A stretch of DNA of 23,678 bases from Hyphomicrobiales bacterium (GTDB lineage Bacteria; Pseudomonadota; Alphaproteobacteria; Rhizobiales; Xanthobacteraceae), in contig PKXB01000086.1 of NCBI GenBank assembly GCA_003133345.1, forward strand, positions 1 through 23,678. The letters run 5' to 3'. A model generated the notes under the pieces. The model ran no database searches and was not told the origin of the DNA. It saw nothing but the letters and a program-made list of their open reading frames with translations. How positions within the stretch are numbered: the stretch's first letter is position 1; each line of letters starts with the position of its first letter. Below, piece by piece: positions 1 through 11,399 of this stretch. A program made the translations under genes and the position numbers.

Positions 1-1
1 G

Positions 2-1084
<1,083 letters not shown>

Positions 1085-1133
1085 GGACGGGTCGCGTAGA
1101 CGGCTGGCAAGCTGACGTGAGCAGGGCAGCCCG

Positions 1134-1150
1134 ATAGTCTCCAATAGTCT
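1134..1150. repeat. Short direct repeat (ATAGTCT twice, 10-bp period) upstream of the first TRAP binding protein
   Basis: ATAGTCT occurs at 1134-1140 and again at 1144-1150, exactly one helical turn apart, in the gap between mrp and the first dctP gene. Such spacing suits a regulator binding one face of the DNA, but no regulator gene is nearby and a 7-base repeat can occur by chance. The rest of the gap (1085-1269) holds a strong Shine-Dalgarno (GGGAGGG, 1258-1264) and a weak GC hairpin followed by six T (about 1211-1234) that might end mrp transcription. Confidence 0.25.
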
Positions 1151-1248
1151 GATGTGTTACTAATTTACGGTTTGGCGGCTTGCGCTCGAACGGCCCGGGT
1201 CGCATTGTAGCGCCATGCGGGGGCGGCCTTTTTTGCCAATCCCCATAA

Positions 1249-2358
<1,110 letters not shown>

Positions 2359-2397
2359 TCGGCGCAAGAACCGATCGACTATTAAATAAATCGGATT

Positions 2398-2432
2398 GGG
2401 GTCGGCCCACAAAGCCGGCCCCGACGCTTTTT
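2398..2432 (+). terminator. Rho-independent terminator after dctP copy 1
   Basis: GGGGTCGGC (2398-2406) pairs over its full length with GCCGGCCCC (2414-2422), with one T-G wobble, around a 7-base loop CCACAAA. A five-T run follows at 2428-2432. It lies 40 bases after the stop of the first binding protein, so the two copies are probably transcribed as separate units or with strong attenuation between them. Confidence 0.75.
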
Positions 2433-2494
2433 AGGGTCCTTTCCGGGCCCGCTCCCACTTATAACTTTGGTCGAGCCGATGCAGACTGGATCTA

Positions 2495-2541
2495 GGGGGC
2501 GGCCTCCGTCATGGTTTCGGCCACGCCCCCAAGGGGTGCGA
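2495..2541 (+). promoter_or_regulatory. Two overlapping, mutually exclusive hairpins in the leader of dctP copy 2
   Basis: GGGGGCGGCC (2495-2504) can pair with GGCC(ca)GCCCCC (2519-2530), giving 10 pairs and a 2-base bulge. The right arm CGCCCCC (2524-2530) can instead fold onto the following GGGGTGCG (to about 2540) as a tight 7-pair hairpin with a bulged T. Only one can form at a time, a layout seen in leader switches. No ligand-binding fold is recognisable and GC-rich DNA makes chance pairing likely, so confidence is low. Confidence 0.25.
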
Positions 2542-2601
2542 TGACGGGTGCGCGCGAATGGTGGGCTCCCGCTATAAGAAAACCAGAGGGAGGATATCAA
2601 A

Positions 2602-3686
<1,085 letters not shown>

Positions 3687-3706
3687 TCGTAGCGCACGTA
3701 CAAAAG

Positions 3707-3741
3707 CGGCCCCGGTGCCTCGGCGCCGGTGCCGTTTTTTT
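3707..3741. terminator. Probable bidirectional terminator between dctP copy 2 and dctM
   Basis: CGGCCCCGGTG (3707-3717) pairs with CGCCGGTGCCG (3724-3734) with one mismatch and one wobble, around the loop CCTCGG. Seven T follow on the plus strand (3735-3741), and AAAA at 3702-3705 gives four T on the minus strand. It sits between the convergent ends of dctP copy 2 and dctM and could stop transcription from both sides. Confidence 0.75.
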
Positions 3742-3752
3742 ATCGAAGGGCG

Positions 3753-5411
3753 CTATCTTTTCGGCGGCTCGCTGAAGTCGAGCGGCGACAGATCGATTTG
3801 CGGGATTTCGATCTGCACCTTGTTCGGATCGATCGTCGAGGCGGCGCCCTTGTAGTGCATGACCATGGCCGGGAACAGGATGACCAGCAGCACCATGATC
3901 ACCTGGATCACCACGAACGGCATGGCGCCCCAGTAGATCTGGCCGGTGGTGATCCCATCCGTGCGCTTGCCAGTGACGCGGTCATTGTAAGGCTCGCGCG
4001 GCGCGACCGAGCGCAGATAGAACAACGCGAAACCGAACGGCGGGTGCATGAACGAGGTCTGCATATTGACGCCGAGAATGACGCCAAACCAGATCAAGTC
4101 GATGCCGAGATGTTCGGCGACGGGGCCGAGGAGCGGAACAACGATGAAGGCGAGCTCGAAGAAGTCGAGGAAGAAGGCGAGAACGAACACGAAGGCGTTG
4201 ACGAAGATCAGGAAGCCGATTTGCCCGCCAGGCAACGAAGTCAGCAGGCTTTCAACCCAGATATGGCCACTGACGCCGTAGAACGTCAGCGAGAATACAC
4301 GCGCGCCGATCAGGATGAAGAGCACGAAGGCCGATAATTTGGCGGTGGATTCGACTGCCTGACGCACCAGGTCCCAGGTCAGCCGCCGCTTGAGCGCGCC
4401 GAGGATCAGCGCGCCGCTCGCCCCCATGGCGCCGCCCTCGGTCGGGGTAGCAATGCCGACGAAGATGGTGCCGAGCACCAAAAAGATCAGAAACAGCGGC
4501 GGTACCATTACGAAAGTGGTCTGCTGCGCCATGTGCGACAGGAAGCGGAAGCCGGTAAAGCGGGCGACGATCCAATTCACCACGGCGATGGCGAACGCGA
4601 ACATGATCGCAAGGAACATGGTCAGCACGACAAAATCGGCACCGTGCGTTTCGGAATGCCGCATCATCAGCCAGCCGAATACGCCGCTGACCACAGTCAA
4701 CACGCCAAGGGAGATCAGGCCTCGGCTGTTATCGGCTTCGCGAAAGCCGACCGCGTCCGGCGGCAAACCCGGTGTCGCCTTCGGGAAGGCGATTGTGACC
4801 ATGAATATATAGACGGCATAGAGTCCGGCGAGCGTGATGCCGGGAATGAAGGCGCCCTCGTACATGTCACCGACCGATTTGCCGAGCTGGTCGGCCATCA
4901 CGATGAGCACCAGCGAGGGAGGAATGATCTGCGCCAGCGTGCCGGACGCGGCGATCACGCCGGAGGCCACGCGCCGGTCATAGCCGTAGCGCATCATGAT
5001 CGGCAGCGAGATCAGCCCCATGGAAATCACCGAGGCGGCGACCACGCCGGTGGTGGCGGCGAGCAGCGCGCCGACGAAAATGACCGCGTAAGCGAGGCCG
5101 CCGCGCACGGTGCCGAACAATTGCCCGATGGTGTCGAGCAAGTCCTCCGCCATGCCGGATCGTTCGAGCACCAACCCCATGAACGTGAAGAACGGGATCG
5201 CCAGCAACGTGTCGTTGCTCATCACCCCATAGACGCGTTCTGGCAAGGCTTGCAGGAAGTCGGGGACGAACAGGCCAAGCTCGATACCGAGCAGCGCGAA
5301 GATCAGCCCGACCGCGCCGAGCGAGAAGGCCGCCGGATAACCGAGCAGCAGAAAGAACACCAGGGAGCCGAACATGATCGGCGCCATGTTGTTGATGAGT
5401 ATGGCTTCCAT
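3753..5411 (-). CDS. dctM: TRAP transporter large permease subunit (DctM/FcbT3-like)
   Basis: This is the large membrane subunit of a TRAP transporter, which carries the transport path and couples uptake to the sodium or proton gradient. The 552 residues are nearly all hydrophobic helices. Family-typical stretches include LAIPFFTFMGLVLERSGMAEDL, ASGTLAQIIPPSLVLIVMADQ, GIATPTEGGAMGASGALILG and MQTSFMHPPFGFALFYLRSVAP. It is about 120 residues longer than the commonest DctM (about 430). The extra part is a mid-protein insert (about 215-290) with two or more further helices plus a polar C-terminal tail (IPQIDLSPLDFSEPPKR), as in the mannitol/chloroaromatic branch. That matches the branch of the two binding proteins. 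dctQ lies 27 bases upstream, so the two form an operon. Substrate is not defined. Confidence 0.93.
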   Translation of the reverse strand: MEAILINNMAPIMFGSLVFFLLLGYPAAFSLGAVGLIFALLGIELGLFVPDFLQALPERVYGVMSNDTLLAIPFFTFMGLVLERSGMAEDLLDTIGQLFGTVRGGLAYAVIFVGALLAATTGVVAASVISMGLISLPIMMRYGYDRRVASGVIAASGTLAQIIPPSLVLIVMADQLGKSVGDMYEGAFIPGITLAGLYAVYIFMVTIAFPKATPGLPPDAVGFREADNSRGLISLGVLTVVSGVFGWLMMRHSETHGADFVVLTMFLAIMFAFAIAVVNWIVARFTGFRFLSHMAQQTTFVMVPPLFLIFLVLGTIFVGIATPTEGGAMGASGALILGALKRRLTWDLVRQAVESTAKLSAFVLFILIGARVFSLTFYGVSGHIWVESLLTSLPGGQIGFLIFVNAFVFVLAFFLDFFELAFIVVPLLGPVAEHLGIDLIWFGVILGVNMQTSFMHPPFGFALFYLRSVAPREPYNDRVTGKRTDGITTGQIYWGAMPFVVIQVIMVLLVILFPAMVMHYKGAASTIDPNKVQIEIPQIDLSPLDFSEPPKR

Positions 5412-5438
5412 GCGAGACCCCGGATCCCTTGCGGAAAA

Positions 5439-6041
5439 CTAGTGTTTTTCAATTGCGCTGATGATTTCCTCGGCCTCGGTTTCGAGCGAGCTTCGTTGGC
5501 TCGCATGGGGGTCAGGGATGAGGTCTCGCATCACGGCGATCCGTTTCACGAGCTCAGATATCCCCTGCATGAAGAGCATCGCGAACGCGACCATGATCAG
5601 TGCCTTGGACGGCCATTGTGCCAGGCCGCCGGCATTTCCAGACTGCTCGTTGATCTCGACCGAGCGCAGGAAGAAAGGAATCCCGGTCACAACCATGATG
5701 ATGGTCAGCGGCAGTAGGAAGAACGCATGCCCCACCGCGTCGATGCTGTCGCGTACGCGCTTCGGCAGCATGTTGTTTACGATGTCGATGCGGATGTGCT
5801 CATTGTCGAGCAGTGTCCAGGGCGCGCACAGTAGAAACACGGCGCTGAACAGCACCCATTGCAACTCGAGCCAGGAGTTCGACGAGGTATCGAAAATCTT
5901 GCGCACGGTGGCATTGACCGCCGAGACCACCACGGCGGCCAGGATCAGCCAGGCGATGCGTTTGCCGATCCAGGTGTTGACGGCGTCGACCACGCGCGTC
6001 ACCGGCAGCAACGCCTTCAGCACTGCGTCGAGAGCGCCCAC
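5439..6041 (-). CDS. dctQ: TRAP transporter small permease subunit (DctQ)
   Basis: This is the small four-helix membrane subunit that pairs with DctM. Hydrophobic segments lie at about residues 29-47, 62-82, 103-125 and 145-165. The family signature ENEHIRIDIV-like stretch (LDNEHIRIDIVNNML) follows the second helix. The start is uncertain by two codons. GAGGGGAG (minus strand, 6048-6055) directly abuts the ATG at 6047 with no spacing, but it is six bases from the in-frame GTG at 6041, which I chose. The C-terminus is acidic (ETEAEEIISAIEKH). It is the first gene of a dctQM operon transcribed towards the two binding-protein genes, and its promoter must lie in the gap 6048-6413. Confidence 0.9.
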   Translation of the reverse strand: MGALDAVLKALLPVTRVVDAVNTWIGKRIAWLILAAVVVSAVNATVRKIFDTSSNSWLELQWVLFSAVFLLCAPWTLLDNEHIRIDIVNNMLPKRVRDSIDAVGHAFFLLPLTIIMVVTGIPFFLRSVEINEQSGNAGGLAQWPSKALIMVAFAMLFMQGISELVKRIAVMRDLIPDPHASQRSSLETEAEEIISAIEKH

Positions 6042-6047
6042 TTGCAT

Positions 6048-6413
6048 CTCCCCTCTATCCGGCCATCACCATAGCCCCGGCCGGCGATGTTATTCTTGTT
6101 TATGTCCCCTCGGCTTAGCCGCAAGGCCAATCCCGTCACCTTAATCCGATGCTGCCATAAGGCGTCAATAGTGAAATTGCTAGCAGATTGAGGGGAGCAG
6201 AGTTGCTGAACCGCCGCCGTAGTGCCTTTGCCGAATGAAGCGGGGGTGGGCCCTTTGACCCCGCGTGGGGCGCCGAAACCCATGGTTAACGAACTCTAAA
6301 CCCTCGGTTAACCAGCTAGGCGGTAAAAAGGCCTTTGGCCTGCCCTTCGGGGGCGGCGGCCGCGCCTATTCCGATCATCGGTCGGTATCGGTTGCGGTGC
6401 GCAAGGAAAGAGC
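6048..6413. promoter_or_regulatory. Divergent intergenic region between dctQM and the chemoreceptor gene
   Basis: These 366 bases hold no convincing gene; the small open frames across them look like chance. They must carry the promoter for dctQM (leftward) and for the chemoreceptor gene (rightward). I see two GGTTAAC boxes (6284-6290 and 6306-6312), one within a CtrA-like site, and an A/T-richer patch at about 6085-6185. A weak minus-strand pair TTGCGG/TAAACA, 16 bases apart, lies about 55-80 bases ahead of dctQ. No reliable sigma-70 hexamer pair is obvious for the chemoreceptor. Confidence 0.55.
6286..6301 (+). promoter_or_regulatory. CtrA-like binding site upstream of the chemoreceptor gene
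   Basis: TTAA-CGAACTC-TAAAC matches the alphaproteobacterial CtrA consensus TTAA-N7-TTAAC with one mismatch, and a second palindromic GGTTAACC lies at 6306-6313. It is about 113 bases before the chemoreceptor start. CtrA controls motility and chemotaxis genes in many alphaproteobacteria, so the location makes sense, but one mismatch leaves chance as a real alternative. Confidence 0.4.
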
Positions 6414-7946
6414 ATGCGGCAGCTCACGATCGCCGAGCGGCTTACTGCGGCCGTCCTGCTGCCGCTGGCCACCATGCTGTCGGTTCCATTCTTGACCGCG
6501 GCGCTCATGCCATTTCTCGACGAGGCCAATGCCACCTATGCCGAGATTTTTATCGCGCTTGTCACCGCCAGCATCGCGGGTGCGGTGGTCCTGATCATCG
6601 CGCGCGGAATCGTGCGCCCCATTGCCCAGGTGGCCGATACCATCGACGCCATCGCCCATGCCGAACTAGATTCCGCGGCGCCGTTGCAGCCGACCCGCGG
6701 CGAAATAGCGCGCCTCATAGCCGCGACCGACAGGCTTACCGACGTCATTGGCGAACGCCAGCGCCGAGAGTTGTTGCATAACGATCTCGATCGCACGTGG
6801 CAGGCCTCGCGCCGCGCCAATTTGTCCAACCTGGCACGCCAAGTCGAGTCCGCGACCGGACTCGGTATCCAGCCGATCATCGATGGCGCCGCGACCTTGC
6901 ATCTCAAGGCCGAGGACATGCTGGCGGCGCTGGAGACCGTGCGGACGGCTTTCGACGAGACCGTCCGCGCTGCCGAGGGCTCGCACGCCATGAATCAGGC
7001 CGCGGGCCAATTGTCCGACCAGGTAATCCGGGCGATCACCGAAATATCGGAACAGGTGCGGCGCGGCAGCGGGCTGGGCCGCGAAGCGGTCGTCCGCGCC
7101 AATGCCTCGCGCGCGACTATCGACGCGCTGGCTAGGGCCGCCAACCAGATCGGCGACATCGTCACCGTGATCAACGATATCGCATCGCAGACCAATCTGC
7201 TCGCGCTCAATGCCACCATCGAGGCGGCGCGCGCGGGCGAGGCCGGACGCGGCTTTTCGGTGGTCGCCTCCGAGGTCAAGATGCTGGCGACGCAGACTGG
7301 CAAATCGACCGGACAGATCGGCGCCAAGGTCGCCGAGATTCAAGCCACTACGCGCGAAGTCGTGGCCGCGCTATCGAATGTTGCCGAGGCCATCGATCAG
7401 CTCTCCGACGTCACGGTCTCGGTATCCGCGGCGATAGAGCAGCAGCGAAACGCCGCCGAAAACTTCGCCGCCGGCGCGCGCGAAACCAGCGCCGCAACGT
7501 CCAATGTTGTCGGGCGCATGGTTGGCATCGCCGACATGGTGCAGCGCTCGCGCGCAACCGCGCAGGGCGTATCGGCCGTTGCCGAGGCGATGCAATCGAC
7601 GTCGCAAATTCTATGCCGCGAGATCCCCGACATCGTGCGCAAGGCGGTCAATGCCGATTTGCGCGAATTCCCGCGCTACGAAGTGAAGCTGACCGCGCGC
7701 CTGGAACGCGATGACCAGGTCGTCGAGGTGACGGTGCATGACATCAGCGAAGGCGGCGCGCGTATCGATGACCCTGAAAACCTCGCGGTCGGCGATCGGG
7801 TCGCCTTGACGTTGCCGGGCATGAAAGCGATCACCGCCGAGGTCGTACGCAACAGCGGAGACGGTTTTGGAATATGTTTTAAGCCGGCCCGGCTGCGGCT
7901 AGAGGAGTTGCGCGATCTGGTGACATCGCAGGAGCGGGCTGCGTAA
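6414..7946 (+). CDS. Methyl-accepting chemotaxis protein with C-terminal PilZ (c-di-GMP) domain
   Basis: This is a 510-residue chemoreceptor that would signal to CheA/CheW from the inner membrane. Two hydrophobic segments (about 11-33 and 44-64) are separated by only about ten residues, so there is essentially no periplasmic sensor domain. A HAMP-like stretch follows the second segment ([17 protein letters not shown], 66-82). The methyl-accepting signalling domain spans about 180-400, with the conserved hairpin tip at about 248-292 ([34 protein letters not shown]). The C-terminal part (about 415-500) is a PilZ domain with both c-di-GMP motifs intact: R417-x3-R421 and D443-x-S445-x2-G448. Output may therefore respond to c-di-GMP, as described for Azospirillum Tlp1. 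The start has AAGGAAAG just upstream. No che genes are nearby, so it is an orphan receptor. Confidence 0.93.
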   Translation: MRQLTIAERLTAAVLLPLATMLSVPFLTAALMPFLDEANATYAEIFIALVTASIAGAVVLIIARGIVRPIAQVADTIDAIAHAELDSAAPLQPTRGEIARLIAATDRLTDVIGERQRRELLHNDLDRTWQASRRANLSNLARQVESATGLGIQPIIDGAATLHLKAEDMLAALETVRTAFDETVRAAEGSHAMNQAAGQLSDQVIRAITEISEQVRRGSGLGREAVVRANASRATIDALARAANQIGDIVTVINDIASQTNLLALNATIEAARAGEAGRGFSVVASEVKMLATQTGKSTGQIGAKVAEIQATTREVVAALSNVAEAIDQLSDVTVSVSAAIEQQRNAAENFAAGARETSAATSNVVGRMVGIADMVQRSRATAQGVSAVAEAMQSTSQILCREIPDIVRKAVNADLREFPRYEVKLTARLERDDQVVEVTVHDISEGGARIDDPENLAVGDRVALTLPGMKAITAEVVRNSGDGFGICFKPARLRLEELRDLVTSQERAA

Positions 7947-7955
7947 TCTTTCGTT

Positions 7956-8028
7956 GAGCACGATCTTTTCCGAAAACCAGGTTCCCATCCCCGATCAAGT
8001 CAAGGACAAGCTTTTCGGGGTTGTGCTC
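7956..8028. repeat. Intergenic palindromic repeat of the Bradyrhizobium-relative type, probable bidirectional terminator
   Basis: The element begins GAGCACGATCTTTTCCGAAA and ends CTTTTCGGGGTTGTGCTC, so the ends are inverted (GAGCAC/GTGCTC) and both arms carry CTTTTC and CGAAAA blocks. It resembles, from memory, the abundant element GAGCATGATC...GATCATGCTC found between genes in Bradyrhizobium and relatives, here enlarged by about 20 bases in the middle. It fills the 85-base gap between the convergent chemoreceptor and moaA genes, where a hairpin could stop transcription from both sides. Confidence 0.6.
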
Positions 8029-8031
8029 CAA

Positions 8032-9084
8032 CTAGCCTCCCGTCACGCTCATGTGGCGCGACAGCGCCGGGCGCCGGTGGCGGCGATCGATCACGAAATC
8101 ATGCCCCTTGGGCTTGCGGGTAATCGCCTCGTCGATCGCGGCATGCACCAGATCGTCGCTTTCGGAGGCGCGCAGGGGGCCGCGCAGATCGGCGGCATCG
8201 TCCTGGCCGAGGCACATATAGAGCGTGCCGGTGCAGGTGATGCGCACGCGATTGCATGACTCGCAGAAATTATGGGTCATCGGCGTGATGAAGCCGAGCC
8301 GTCCGCCGGTTTCCTTGACGCGCACATAACGCGCCGGCCCGCCGGTGCTATATTCGATGTCTTCGAGCGTGTAGTGCTCGGCCAGGCCCGCCCGCACCAT
8401 CGACAAGGGCAGGTACTGATCGAGCCGGTCTTCGCCGATATCGCCCAGCGGCATCACCTCGATCACCGTGAGATCCATGCCGCGCCCGTGCGCCCATGCG
8501 AGCAGGCCGCCGATCTCGTCCTCGTTGACGCCCTTGAGCGCCACGGCGTTGATCTTCACCTGCAGGCCGGCGGCCTGCGCGGCATCGATGCCGGCTAGCA
8601 CTTTGGCAAGATCGCCCCAGCGCGTGATGGCGCGAAACTTGTCGGGGTCGAGTGTGTCGAGCGAGACATTGATGCGCTCGACGCCATGGCTTTTAAGTTC
8701 GGCGGCATATTTTTCCAATTGCGAGGCGTTGGTGGTGAGCGTGAGCTCCTTGAGCGCGCCGCTTTCAAGATGGCGCGACAACGAGGACACCAGCGTCATG
8801 ATGCCGCGCCGCACCAGCGGCTCGCCGCCGGTCAGGCGTAGCTTGGTCACGCCCTTGGCAATGAACGCGCTGCACAGTCGATCGAGTTCCTCCAGGCTGA
8901 GCAGATCGGCCTTCGGCAGGAAGGTCATGTGCTCCGACATGCAGTACACACAGCGGAAATCGCAGCGGTCGGTCACCGAGACGCGTAAATAGGTGATGGC
9001 GCGAAGAAACGGGTCGATCAACGCGCCCGGGCGGGTGCCGGCGCGATCGAGATCAAGTGTAGACGTGCCGTTGGTCGCAACCAT
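8032..9084 (-). CDS. moaA: GTP 3',8-cyclase MoaA (molybdenum cofactor biosynthesis)
   Basis: This radical-SAM enzyme converts GTP to 3',8-cyclo-7,8-dihydro-GTP, the first step of molybdenum cofactor synthesis, in the cytosol. The N-terminal cluster motif is C41-x3-C45-x2-C48 (CDFRCVYC), and the C-terminal cluster motif is C274-x2-C277-x13-C291 ([18 protein letters not shown]). The chain ends in Gly-Gly (SVTGG), which is required in the family. [12 protein letters not shown] is the SAM-binding GGEP motif. I chose the ATG at 9084 (350 residues) because AGGGACGGG lies just upstream and the family starts close to [20 protein letters not shown]. An in-frame ATG at 9147 would add 21 residues with no good ribosome site. 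No other moa gene is adjacent. The ModA-like protein at 14864 is the only other molybdenum-related gene in view. Confidence 0.95.
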   Translation of the reverse strand: MVATNGTSTLDLDRAGTRPGALIDPFLRAITYLRVSVTDRCDFRCVYCMSEHMTFLPKADLLSLEELDRLCSAFIAKGVTKLRLTGGEPLVRRGIMTLVSSLSRHLESGALKELTLTTNASQLEKYAAELKSHGVERINVSLDTLDPDKFRAITRWGDLAKVLAGIDAAQAAGLQVKINAVALKGVNEDEIGGLLAWAHGRGMDLTVIEVMPLGDIGEDRLDQYLPLSMVRAGLAEHYTLEDIEYSTGGPARYVRVKETGGRLGFITPMTHNFCESCNRVRITCTGTLYMCLGQDDAADLRGPLRASESDDLVHAAIDEAITRKPKGHDFVIDRRHRRPALSRHMSVTGG

Positions 9085-9177
9085 ATCCCGTCCCTGCGCG
9101 GCGATCGGCGCCCTCCGGATATAGGAAGTTTGGCCGATAATGGCCATAGCGTCCAGCCGACCCCACGGGCGCGATCA

Positions 9178-9203
9178 AGCGCCGCGAACGGCTCCGCGGC
9201 GCT
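9178..9203 (-). terminator. Perfect 9-bp hairpin downstream of the lipoprotein gene
   Basis: AGCGCCGCG (9178-9186) pairs perfectly with CGCGGCGCT (9195-9203) across an 8-base loop. It lies 27 bases beyond the lipoprotein stop, before moaA on the same strand. There is no U-tract on the minus strand (TTGATC follows), so it may be a weak or Rho-assisted terminator or simply an RNA-stabilising stem. Confidence 0.4.
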
Positions 9204-9230
9204 ATTGAATGAATGCTGACGTGGGTTTGG

Positions 9231-9728
9231 CTAGCGCGTCGGCGCGGGCGTGGCCGGCCACGGCGCGGGCGCCTGCTGCTGCGCCTGCGGGGCAGGGGCG
9301 GGCGCTGCCGAGGTCTTAGGCTTCGGCTTTGCCGCCGGCTTGGCGCCCGTCTTCTTTTTGGCCGCCGGCTTTTTGACCGACTTCAGGGGGGGCGGCGCAG
9401 GCGTCAACTCGACCTGCACCGGGTTGGGGCGGAATTCCGGCAAGCCGTTACTATTCGCGATTGGCTCGATATTTTCCGAATCCGGTTGATAGCCGTTGAG
9501 CGTGAAGGTAACGGCGATCGGCGCATTGGCCGGCAGTGCGAGCGCGCAAGGCGTGCGACAGGTTTGCCCGTTGGAGGCCTTGGCTTCGGCGCCCGGCGGC
9601 TCGGACTCGAAACGCACTGTGTCCATCATCGGCGCCGGCTTCAGTGCGTCGAGATTCATCCAATCCGGTGTCGATGAACACGCCGCAAGCGCGAGTCCCC
9701 CGATCACGATCGCGATTACTCGGTACAT
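9231..9728 (-). CDS. Lipoprotein with PEGA-like domain and Pro/Ala/Lys-rich tail
   Basis: This 165-residue protein has a lipoprotein signal: MYRVIAIVIGG followed by the lipobox L14-A-A-C17. Residues about 37-82 resemble a PEGA-type beta domain (VRFESEPPGAEAKA, then CRTPCALALP, then VTFTLNGYQP), a fold found in envelope-associated proteins. Two cysteines (57 and 61) could form a disulfide. The last 55 residues are low-complexity Pro/Ala/Lys and Gln (KKPAAKKKTGAKPAAKPKPK), a basic tail that could reach or bind the peptidoglycan. I chose the ATG at 9728 because it places the lipobox correctly; a longer frame to 9815 adds a basic stretch not typical of a signal. The function is not known. Confidence 0.82.
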   Translation of the reverse strand: MYRVIAIVIGGLALAACSSTPDWMNLDALKPAPMMDTVRFESEPPGAEAKASNGQTCRTPCALALPANAPIAVTFTLNGYQPDSENIEPIANSNGLPEFRPNPVQVELTPAPPPLKSVKKPAAKKKTGAKPAAKPKPKTSAAPAPAPQAQQQAPAPWPATPAPTR

Positions 9729-9858
9729 AATGTTTAACCCGTCCGCTCGAGCGATAGAAACCGCCCACCCTTTAACAGGATACGGTCGCGGTCTTGGGCG
9801 TGCAACCGGCCGCACGCCATTAACCTTACCGCATTAACCATCGTGGCTGCCAGTCGCA

Positions 9859-10533
9859 TCAATTTGCGGGCGAAATTGCGGCTATAGCCGACCGTAATTG
9901 CGCAAAATGGCTGATTATGCGGTCCGGCCCGAACTCGGACACCGGGCGGTCGCTATAGCCGAAATCGACGGCGATCACCGGGATGCCGGCCGCGCGCGCG
10001 GTCCGGATATCGGTCACGGAGTCGCCGATCATGATCGCATGCGTCAGGCTTCCGCCAGCCGCCGTGACGGTGCGGCGCAGCACCTCCGGGTCGGGCTTCT
10101 GGATCCCGAAAGTATCCTGTCCGCAGATCGTCGCGAACCGGTCGGCGAGCTTGAGCTGCTTGAGCAGCAGCACCGATAACCGTTCGAGCTTGTTGGTACA
10201 GACGGCAAACCGGCAGCCGTCGGATGCGAGGACATCGAGCGCGTCGGTCAGCCCCGGAAAGGGCCGCGAACGGTCGGCGACGTGCTCTGTATAATGCGCG
10301 ATGAAATCCGCGAACAATTGCTCGAGCTTTGCCGGCGCGACGGCGATGCCTTCCGCCGCGATGCCGCGCGCGATCATCATCCTGGCGCCGCCGCCGATCG
10401 TATTGCGCGCGGTCTCATAGGGCACCGGCGGCCATCCTTCGCGCGCGAACACCACGTTGAGGGTATCAACGAGATCGGGCGCGGTATCGATCAGGGTGCC
10501 GTCGAGGTCGAAAACGATGGTCGGGGCGGCCAT
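9859..10533 (-). CDS. gph: Phosphoglycolate phosphatase (HAD family)
   Basis: This 224-residue HAD-superfamily hydrolase most resembles Gph, which removes phosphate from 2-phosphoglycolate formed in DNA repair or by Rubisco oxygenation. Motif I is D9-L-D11-G-T (nucleophile and acid/base), motif II is in FAVCTNK, motif III is the Lys in GIQKPDPE, and motif IV is GDSVTD. The cap domain (about 18-90) is the helical type 1 cap of Gph and beta-phosphoglucomutase relatives, and the length fits Gph. It is transcribed away from rpiA across a 139-base gap that must carry promoters for both. HAD enzymes vary in substrate, so the specific activity is inferred from overall resemblance. Confidence 0.87.
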   Translation of the reverse strand: MAAPTIVFDLDGTLIDTAPDLVDTLNVVFAREGWPPVPYETARNTIGGGARMMIARGIAAEGIAVAPAKLEQLFADFIAHYTEHVADRSRPFPGLTDALDVLASDGCRFAVCTNKLERLSVLLLKQLKLADRFATICGQDTFGIQKPDPEVLRRTVTAAGGSLTHAIMIGDSVTDIRTARAAGIPVIAVDFGYSDRPVSEFGPDRIISHFAQLRSAIAAISPAN

Positions 10534-10545
10534 GGCGGATCGCTA

Positions 10546-10568
10546 GCGCATGATCCGGTCAAGTGGAA
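10546..10568. repeat. Degenerate half of a Bradyrhizobium-type intergenic element
   Basis: GCGCATGATCCGGTCAAGTG resembles one arm of the palindromic element GAGCATGATCCGGAAAAGTG as I remember it from Bradyrhizobium relatives. The matching right arm is not visible, so it would be a decayed copy. It lies in the divergent gph-rpiA gap. Confidence 0.3.
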
Positions 10569-10672
10569 GGCCTCCGGGAGAGCGATTTTCGGCTACCCAG
10601 GCGGGGCGATCGGGGCTAGATAGGCGTGGCATTAATGTCCTTAATCCACGCTCGAATCCTCAACCGGTCGCG

Positions 10673-11371
10673 ATGAACGCCGATGCCCAAAAACGTGCAG
10701 CTGCCGCTCGCGCCGTCGAATTCGTGCGGCCCGGCATGCGGCTCGGGCTCGGCACCGGCTCGACCGCGAAGCATTTCGTGGAGCTGATCGGCGAACGCGT
10801 GCGGGCCGGCCTCGACGTCATTGCGGTGCCGACGTCGCAAGCGACCCGTGCCGATGCCGAGCGTTGCGGCATTGCGCTGACCACGCTCGATGAAACGCCG
10901 GAGCTCGACCTGACCGTGGATGGCGCCGACGAAATCGCGCCCGATCTCAGCTTGATCAAGGGCGGCGGCGGCGCGCTGCTGAGGGAAAAGATCGTTGCCG
11001 CAGCCTCCGCGCGCATGATCGTGATCGCCGACCGGAGCAAATGGGTGGCTCAGCTCGGACGCTTTCCGCTGCCGATCGAGGTGGCGCCATTCGGCTTAGG
11101 AGCGACCCTGAAGGCGATCGAGAAAGCCGTTGCAGCGATTCAGGGGCCCGGATCCCTGACGGTGCGGCAGGGCAAGGACGGCCACGCTTTCGTCACGGAT
11201 GGCGCTCACTGGATCATCGACGCCGCGCTTGGCCGGATTGACGATCCGAAAGCGATGGCGGACGCGCTTTCGGGCATTCCCGGGGTCATGGAACATGGTC
11301 TGTTTATCGGTCTCGCGCAGACGGCCATTCTGGCCGGACCGGACGGCGTCACGGTCGTCGAACGGCCGTGA
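10673..11371 (+). CDS. rpiA: Ribose-5-phosphate isomerase A
   Basis: This enzyme interconverts ribose 5-phosphate and ribulose 5-phosphate in the non-oxidative pentose phosphate pathway. The protein has 232 residues, close to the usual 220-235. The phosphate-binding loop is [13 protein letters not shown] (25-37). The catalytic residues line up with E. coli RpiA at an offset of +2: D83 and D86 in VDGADEI, K96 in LIKGGGGAL, and E105 in LREKI. The start is the ATG at 10673. The frame is open back to 10550, but that extension has no RpiA-like sequence. The DUF2059 gene begins 28 bases after the stop, so the two are probably co-transcribed. Confidence 0.96.
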   Translation: MNADAQKRAAAARAVEFVRPGMRLGLGTGSTAKHFVELIGERVRAGLDVIAVPTSQATRADAERCGIALTTLDETPELDLTVDGADEIAPDLSLIKGGGGALLREKIVAAASARMIVIADRSKWVAQLGRFPLPIEVAPFGLGATLKAIEKAVAAIQGPGSLTVRQGKDGHAFVTDGAHWIIDAALGRIDDPKAMADALSGIPGVMEHGLFIGLAQTAILAGPDGVTVVERP

Positions 11372-11399
11372 TATCTTGAGCGAAAACGGAGTAATGAAG

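Noticed and set aside
1211..1234. GC stem followed by six T as a terminator of mrp
   Set aside because: The stem is only about four pairs (CGCC/GGCG), too weak to call.
2511..2601. ATG at 2511 as the start of dctP copy 2 giving one unbroken frame
   Set aside because: The extra residues run through the strong ribosome binding site, lack a twin-arginine motif and do not resemble copy 1, whereas the ATG at 2602 encodes the expected signal start.
4533..5717. Plus-strand open frame of 394 codons opposite dctM/dctQ
   Set aside because: The product is almost entirely charged residues (Glu, Arg, His, Asp, Gln), the typical antisense of membrane-helix codons.
9820..9839. Two TTAACC boxes upstream of the lipoprotein gene as a CtrA site
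   Set aside because: The spacing between TTAA units is ten bases instead of seven, so it does not fit the CtrA consensus.
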